9,791 nucleotides of DNA from Cellvibrionaceae bacterium (GTDB taxonomy: Bacteria > Pseudomonadota > Gammaproteobacteria > Pseudomonadales > Cellvibrionaceae), in assembly GCA_025800435.1 (NCBI GenBank), contig JAOXRV010000080.1, forward strand, positions 1 to 9,791. Direction: 5' to 3'. The notes below the pieces were generated by a model, which ran no database searches, was not told the origin of the DNA, and saw only the letters and a list, made by a program, of their open reading frames with translations. The number at the start of each line of letters is the position of its first letter. Position 1 is the first letter of the stretch. Both the position numbers and the translations under genes were made by a program. This document shows positions 7,009-9,791 of this stretch, piece after piece.

Positions 7009-7038
7009 TTTTGCGGCTACTTTTGCTGCTATGCAAAA
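7009..7038. promoter_or_regulatory. Tandem TGC repeat with partial inverted arm, possible auxiliary PhaR site
   Basis: TTTTGCGGCTAC (7009-7020) and TTTTGCTGCTAT (7021-7032) are adjacent 12-base direct repeats with 10 of 12 matches. The second is followed by GCAAAA (7033-7038), the inverse of TTTTGC. TTTTGCTGC at 7021-7029 is identical to the left arm of the perfect operator at 7083-7103. This looks like a degenerate copy of that operator 60 bases upstream. Binding is inferred. Confidence 0.4.
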
Positions 7039-7064
7039 TACTTATTCTTGGCCTCTCAACTATA

Positions 7065-7070
7065 AATAAT
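7065..7070 (+). promoter_or_regulatory. Possible -10 element for the first phasin gene
   Basis: AATAAT at 7065-7070 matches the sigma70 -10 consensus at 5 of 6 positions and ends 12 bases before the operator at 7083, similar to the geometry at the second phasin. No good -35 lies 17 bases upstream (TTATTC). A competing pair, TTGCAT (7108-7113) and TAGTAT (7131-7136) with 17-base spacing, would put the operator upstream of the promoter. The choice is unresolved. Confidence 0.3.
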
Positions 7071-7082
7071 TAGTCTAAACAT

Positions 7083-7103
7083 TTTTGCTGCGTGGCAGCA
7101 AAA
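7083..7103. promoter_or_regulatory. Predicted PhaR operator before the first phasin
   Basis: Perfect 9-base arms TTTTGCTGC (7083-7091) and GCAGCAAAA (7095-7103) surround GTG, giving the core CTGC-N3-GCAG. TGC-rich palindromes of this type are the known targets of PhaR before phasin genes in alphaproteobacteria. phaR is the next gene upstream, and the same core recurs before the second phasin. The sequence identity of the two cores is seen directly; binding by this PhaR is inferred. Confidence 0.7.
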
Positions 7104-7225
7104 TAGCTTGCATTTAGAATCTCAGCTGGCTAGTATTTGGCCTATATTGCAGTGCAGCAAGATGAGTGGTTCTAGCAAACCGCTGTACAGCGCGTCCCAG
7201 TGAATGGAATTAATGGAGCCAAGTC

Positions 7226-7687
7226 ATGTTTGAGTCATTCGGTAAGCAGTTTAAAAACGCCTTCAAGCCCATGGGCGAGATGGTAGCCATCAACGCCAAA
7301 ACCCTAGAGAGTCTGTCGCAACAGCAAACTCAGCTGTTTGGCCAGCTGTTGCAAAGCAACCTCAAGCACGCCCAGACCCTGGCTGAGCAGCGTGATATGG
7401 CCGCTTACTTCGATGCCCAGCGTGCCTATGTGGCCGAACTGCAGCAGGAGCTGGTACAGGCTGGACAAGACATGATGGAGGTGTTGCAAGAGAGCCAACA
7501 ACAGGCCAGCAGCGCCTGGCAGCCAGCTCAAGAGGCAGCCCCGGCTAAGCCCGCCAAAGTGGTCAAGGCGACCAAAACCGTCAAGAAAGCCAAGCCCCAA
7601 CCCAAGCCCAAGCAAGAGGCCCCCGCGCCGGGCTCCAAAGACGCCGCACCCAGCCCCAAAGAAAAAGTTGCTGCAGTGCAAAAATAA
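7226..7687 (+). CDS. phaP: Phasin with lysine/proline/alanine-rich C-terminal tail
   Basis: Phasins are small amphipathic proteins that coat PHA granules and control their size and number. Residues 1-95 form the phasin domain: an almost uninterrupted helical, glutamine-rich stretch with FKPMGEM, NAKTLESL and LFGQLL. It aligns without large gaps to the second phasin downstream, which has KPMSEL, NAKALEQL and LFTGLL. Residues 100-153 are a low-complexity tail with 13 lysines, nine of them between residues 108 and 129, mixed with proline and alanine. This recalls the histone-like, DNA-binding tail of Pseudomonas PhaF, though here it is much shorter. The tail may tether granules to the nucleoid or be a flexible linker; this is inference. 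A GGAG site (7215-7218) lies seven bases before the ATG. The gene is preceded by a predicted PhaR operator. No terminator was seen after the stop; the next promoter begins almost at once. Confidence 0.85.
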   Translation: MFESFGKQFKNAFKPMGEMVAINAKTLESLSQQQTQLFGQLLQSNLKHAQTLAEQRDMAAYFDAQRAYVAELQQELVQAGQDMMEVLQESQQQASSAWQPAQEAAPAKPAKVVKATKTVKKAKPQPKPKQEAPAPGSKDAAPSPKEKVAAVQK

Positions 7688-7690
7688 TGC

Positions 7691-7719
7691 TTGACCCAGG
7701 GGCTTGCCTGATCAATACT
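7691..7719 (+). promoter_or_regulatory. Sigma70-type promoter of the second phasin
   Basis: TTGACC (7691-7696, 5 of 6 to consensus) and AATACT (7714-7719, 4 of 6) are separated by exactly 17 bases. The -35 begins three bases after the stop of the first phasin. Transcription would start near 7726, placing the operator at 7730-7746 just inside the transcribed region. Confidence 0.6.
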
Positions 7720-7729
7720 AAAACAACGG

Positions 7730-7746
7730 ATGCTGCATGGCAGCAT
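7730..7746. promoter_or_regulatory. Predicted PhaR operator before the second phasin
   Basis: Perfect 7-base arms ATGCTGC (7730-7736) and GCAGCAT (7740-7746) surround ATG, giving the core CTGC-N3-GCAG, the same core as at 7083-7103. It starts 10 bases after the -10 hexamer, where a bound repressor would block initiation or early elongation. Confidence 0.7.
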
Positions 7747-7797
7747 AATAAATCAAGTTAATTTGGCCCAGTGTTAAAGGGCCCTAAAAGCCAACGA

Positions 7798-7804
7798 AAG
7801 GAGG
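7798..7804 (+). promoter_or_regulatory. Strong ribosome binding site deciding the start of the second phasin
   Basis: AAGGAGG is a perfect Shine-Dalgarno, five bases before the ATG at 7810. It excludes an upstream in-frame TTG at 7771 and fits the high expression expected of a major granule protein. Confidence 0.85.
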
Positions 7805-7809
7805 CCACC

Positions 7810-8148
7810 ATGTTCGAACAAGTAAATGAGCAGATCCAAAAATCCCTGAAGCCCATGAGCGAGCTGGCTTCTGTAAACGCCAAGGCCCTAGAGCAGCTGG
7901 CCAGCCAGCAAAACGCTTTGTTTACCGGCCTGCTCAATGACGGCGTGAACTTCTCCCAAAGCTTGACCGAAAAGCAAGATGTCAACGCTATGGTTGAAGC
8001 CCAAAAAGCCTATCTTGAAGGGGTACAGGAAAAAATCGTCGCCGCCGCCAAAGAGACTTACGACGTAATCTCTGACGCCCAGGAAAAGGCCGGCGAAGTA
8101 CTAAAAGTAGCCGCTGAAGAAGTACAAGCTAACGTTGCTTCCAAGTAA
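7810..8148 (+). CDS. phaP: Phasin, short form
   Basis: This 112-residue phasin starts MFEQVNEQIQKSLKPMSEL. It is predicted to be almost entirely helical, with alternating hydrophobic and charged positions and an alanine/glutamate-rich end (VAAAKETYDVISDAQEKAGEVLKVAAEEV). It matches the phasin family that covers the PHA granule surface. It is a paralogue of the first phasin but lacks the basic tail. The ATG at 7810 is chosen because a perfect AAGGAGG precedes it. With its own promoter, its own predicted PhaR operator and a following intrinsic terminator, it forms a complete single-gene unit and is likely the abundant phasin. Its role is confident from family resemblance and context; the division of labour with the first phasin is unknown. 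Confidence 0.9.
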   Translation: MFEQVNEQIQKSLKPMSELASVNAKALEQLASQQNALFTGLLNDGVNFSQSLTEKQDVNAMVEAQKAYLEGVQEKIVAAAKETYDVISDAQEKAGEVLKVAAEEVQANVASK

Positions 8149-8197
8149 GTAAGCGCAGCAAAACGACAATCATTCAGTTAAGTTTTACTGACTTTTG

Positions 8198-8222
8198 GGC
8201 ACCTTTATGGTGCCTTCTTTTT
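8198..8222 (+). terminator. Intrinsic terminator after the second phasin
   Basis: Arms GGCACC (8198-8203) and GGTGCC (8209-8214) surround TTTAT and are followed by TTCTTTTT. This is a canonical Rho-independent terminator on the plus strand. On the minus strand the stem is not followed by a T-run, so it would not serve phaB. Confidence 0.9.
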
Positions 8223-8229
8223 AACGGCT

Positions 8230-8239
8230 GCCATATGGC
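8230..8239. repeat. 10-base perfect palindrome between phaP and phaB
   Basis: GCCATATGGC lies in the 74 bases between the phasin terminator and the phaB stop. It has no loop, so it is a DNA palindrome rather than an RNA hairpin. No function can be assigned. Confidence 0.3.
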
Positions 8240-8296
8240 GCAATTACCTGTGACCGGCGTTAAGCGCAATATACTCACTCTAGGCCATAGCTAGCC

Positions 8297-9019
8297 CTAA
8301 TACATATGTTGGCCGCCGTTGATCGACATGGTCGAGCCGGTAATAAAGTCGGCGTTATCGCTGACTAAGAACTCCACCGTGCGGGCGATGTCTTCGGGCT
8401 TGCCGAGCCGGCCTACTGGAATTTTAGCGATAATTTTTTCCAGTACATCGGCCGGTACCGCGCGTACCATATCGGTGTCGACATAGCCGGGCGCTACCGC
8501 GTTGACGGTGATGCCTTTATTGGCATTTTCCTGGGCCAGTGCCTTGGTGAAGCCGTGAATGCCAGACTTGGCGGCGGCGTAGTTCACCTGGCCGTACTGA
8601 CCGGCCTGGCCATTGATAGAACCGATATTAACGATACGGCCAAAGCCTCGCTCGCGCATACCCTCGATAACCGCACGGCAGGTATTAAAGCAGGAGCTTA
8701 AATTGGTTTCGATTACCTTGTGCCATTGCTCATAGTCCATCCGGTGCATGGTGCCATCGCGGGTGATGCCGGCATTGTTGACCAGCACATCAATGGTGCC
8801 GTAATCGTTCTCAATTTGGTTGACTGCGGCTTTGACCTGGGCGAAGTCAGCGACATCGAACTTGATTGCCGGAATGCCGCAGCGCTCGGTAAAAGCCTCC
8901 GCCGCTTGATCGTTACCACCATAATTGGCGATAACGTTGTATCCCTTTAGTTTTAATTTGGTGCAGATAGCCTCGCCAATACCGCGTGTGCCACCTGTAA
9001 CTAATGCGACTCGTGCCAT
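8297..9019 (-). CDS. phaB: Acetoacetyl-CoA reductase (NADPH-dependent SDR)
   Basis: This 240-residue short-chain dehydrogenase reduces acetoacetyl-CoA to (R)-3-hydroxybutyryl-CoA, the monomer used by PhaC. The Rossmann cofactor motif TGGTRGIG is at residues 8-15 and NNAG at 81-84. The catalytic set is Ser134, Tyr147 and Lys151 in GSINGQAGQYGQVNYAAAK, with Asn106 as the likely fourth member. The sequence GQYGQVNYAAAK and the ending SINGGQHMY are typical of PhaB rather than FabG, and the location beside phaC supports this. An AAGGGGA ribosome site (9025-9031, complement) lies five bases before the ATG. The gene converges on the phasin unit and stands apart from the upstream peptidase gene by 328 bases, so it probably has its own promoter. 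A FabG-like side activity cannot be excluded. Confidence 0.94.
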   Translation of the reverse strand: MARVALVTGGTRGIGEAICTKLKLKGYNVIANYGGNDQAAEAFTERCGIPAIKFDVADFAQVKAAVNQIENDYGTIDVLVNNAGITRDGTMHRMDYEQWHKVIETNLSSCFNTCRAVIEGMRERGFGRIVNIGSINGQAGQYGQVNYAAAKSGIHGFTKALAQENANKGITVNAVAPGYVDTDMVRAVPADVLEKIIAKIPVGRLGKPEDIARTVEFLVSDNADFITGSTMSINGGQHMY

Positions 9020-9347
9020 GGGGTTCCCCTTGCGTTTGATAAGTTACTTTGCGACCTGTGTGGCCGTTGCCGACCGCCATTTTGTTCAACAGAAAATCAG
9101 TGTAGCCGCATCTCTTTATGCCAGTAGTTGGGCCTTTAGAGTATTCGACCATCGGCTAGTAGTGTGCTGACAGCGAGCGCGCATGTTCAGGTGATGGATT
9201 TTTTGACGCTTAATTCTTCAGTCTGTAGTGAAAATTAACAACCTTGCATGACGCTTTCTTTAAACAAATTTGGCAAAAAAATTACGGGATAAAGCTTTTT
9301 AGAAAACACGGGTACGCTAAAGCAAGTTTGATGTTTTTTCAATACAC
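9020..9347. other. Intergenic region upstream of phaB
   Basis: No gene was seen in these 328 bases between the peptidase stop and phaB, both on the minus strand. A possible minus-strand promoter reads TTGTTA (complement of 9236-9241) and AAGAAT (complement of 9213-9218) with a 17-base spacer, each 4 of 6 to consensus. It would leave a leader of about 190 bases. No CTGC-N3-GCAG element was found, so phaB does not appear to share the phasin control. No clear terminator for the peptidase gene was found. Confidence 0.3.
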
Positions 9348-9791
9348 TTAAAAGCTCTGCAGTTTTTGCCCCTGGCGCGGGGTGAAGTGACCACCTTTGG
9401 GGCTTTTAAATTGGAACGGAACTGACGCCGTTCCACCGCCGGCATTGTGCTGAACCACAAAGTGTAAATGGGGGCCGGTGGAATAGCCGCTGCTGCCCGA
9501 CCGTGCCAGGGCCTGGCCGCTAACGACTTTATCACCGGGCTTTACCTTGGCGCTGCCCTGTAAAATATGGGCATAGACTGCGTAGCTGCCATCTTGGTGC
9601 AATACGGTAATGTGGTTGGCCTTATCGAGAAAAAAGCGCCGCACACCGCTCATGGGGTAGTCGTCTTTGGCGATGGCCACGGTGCCGGGGCGCGCGGCCA
9701 CAATATTGGTGCCCATGGGCATGGCAATGTCCACAGCGTGGCGGTTACCGGGGTCCAGATGCGAGAACTGCCCAAAAAAACCCTGCGAAAT
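9348..9791 (-). CDS. M23 (LytM/lysostaphin-type) metallopeptidase, C-terminal part
   Basis: The frame runs off the right window edge, leaving 147 C-terminal residues. M23 peptidases are zinc enzymes that usually cut peptidoglycan cross-links, and are normally periplasmic or outer-membrane linked. The fragment shows the LytM fold signature: FSHLDPGNRHAVDIAMPMGT (visible residues 9-28), GTVAIAKDD, YAVYAHI with the active-site histidine at 75, KVKPGDKVVSGQALARSGSSGYSTG, and the HxH motif GPHLHF (His108, His110). Zinc ligands are likely Asp21, His110 and either His11 or His18. The spacing from histidine to aspartate differs from the usual HxxxD, which leaves the first ligand uncertain. Further codons continue upstream of the first internal GTG (9734), so the true start lies outside the window. 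No functional link to phaB is implied. Confidence 0.88.
   Translation of the reverse strand: MSQGFFGQFSHLDPGNRHAVDIAMPMGTNIVAARPGTVAIAKDDYPMSGVRRFFLDKANHITVLHQDGSYAVYAHILQGSAKVKPGDKVVSGQALARSGSSGYSTGPHLHFVVQHNAGGGTASVPFQFKSPKGGHFTPRQGQKLQSF

Noticed and set aside
7304..7681. 125-residue minus-strand open frame opposite the first phasin
   Set aside because: Its glycine/leucine-rich content mirrors the lysine/proline/glutamine codons of the phasin on the other strand.
7771..7809. 13-residue N-terminal extension of the second phasin from a TTG codon
   Set aside because: The perfect AAGGAGG before the ATG at 7810 and alignment with the first phasin (both start MFE) favour the shorter form.

Overview
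The window reads as a chromosomal segment of a Gram-negative bacterium, most likely a marine-type gammaproteobacterium. This is inferred from the type of polyhydroxyalkanoate (PHA) genes, the large Ig-like/calcium-binding secreted protein at the left edge and the overall protein flavour. The sequence alone does not settle the genus. No rRNA, tRNA, CRISPR array, insertion sequence or phage gene was seen.

Layout: (1) 1-1818, the C-terminal part of a large secreted adhesin-like protein on the plus strand, cut by the left window edge. (2) 1865-2701, two small, clearly paralogous four-helix membrane proteins of unknown function on the minus strand, ending against the adhesin gene in a strong hairpin. 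(3) 2924-4141, intracellular PHA depolymerase (phaZ), minus strand. (4) 4142-4740, a 599-base divergent control region rich in palindromes, with a long hairpin in the presumed phaC leader. (5) 4741-8148, plus strand: PHA synthase phaC, regulator phaR, then two related phasin genes. (6) 8297-9019, acetoacetyl-CoA reductase phaB on the minus strand, convergent with the phasins and separated from them by a clear intrinsic terminator. (7) 9348-9791, the C-terminal part of an M23-type metallopeptidase on the minus strand, cut by the right edge.

Together, regions 3-6 form a nearly complete PHA cycle. PhaB makes (R)-3-hydroxyacyl-CoA, PhaC polymerises it, phasins coat the granule, PhaZ mobilises it and PhaR senses it. 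The thiolase phaA is not in the window.

The most informative observation is regulatory. Both phasin genes are preceded by a perfect inverted repeat with the core CTGC-N3-GCAG (7083-7103 and 7730-7746), and the second lies just downstream of a good sigma70 promoter. Such TGC-rich palindromes match the kind of site known for PhaR, and phaR is encoded next door. This predicts a local circuit in which PhaR represses both phasins until PHA granules titrate it away. The first phasin also carries a lysine/proline/alanine tail reminiscent of the DNA-binding tail of PhaF-type phasins.
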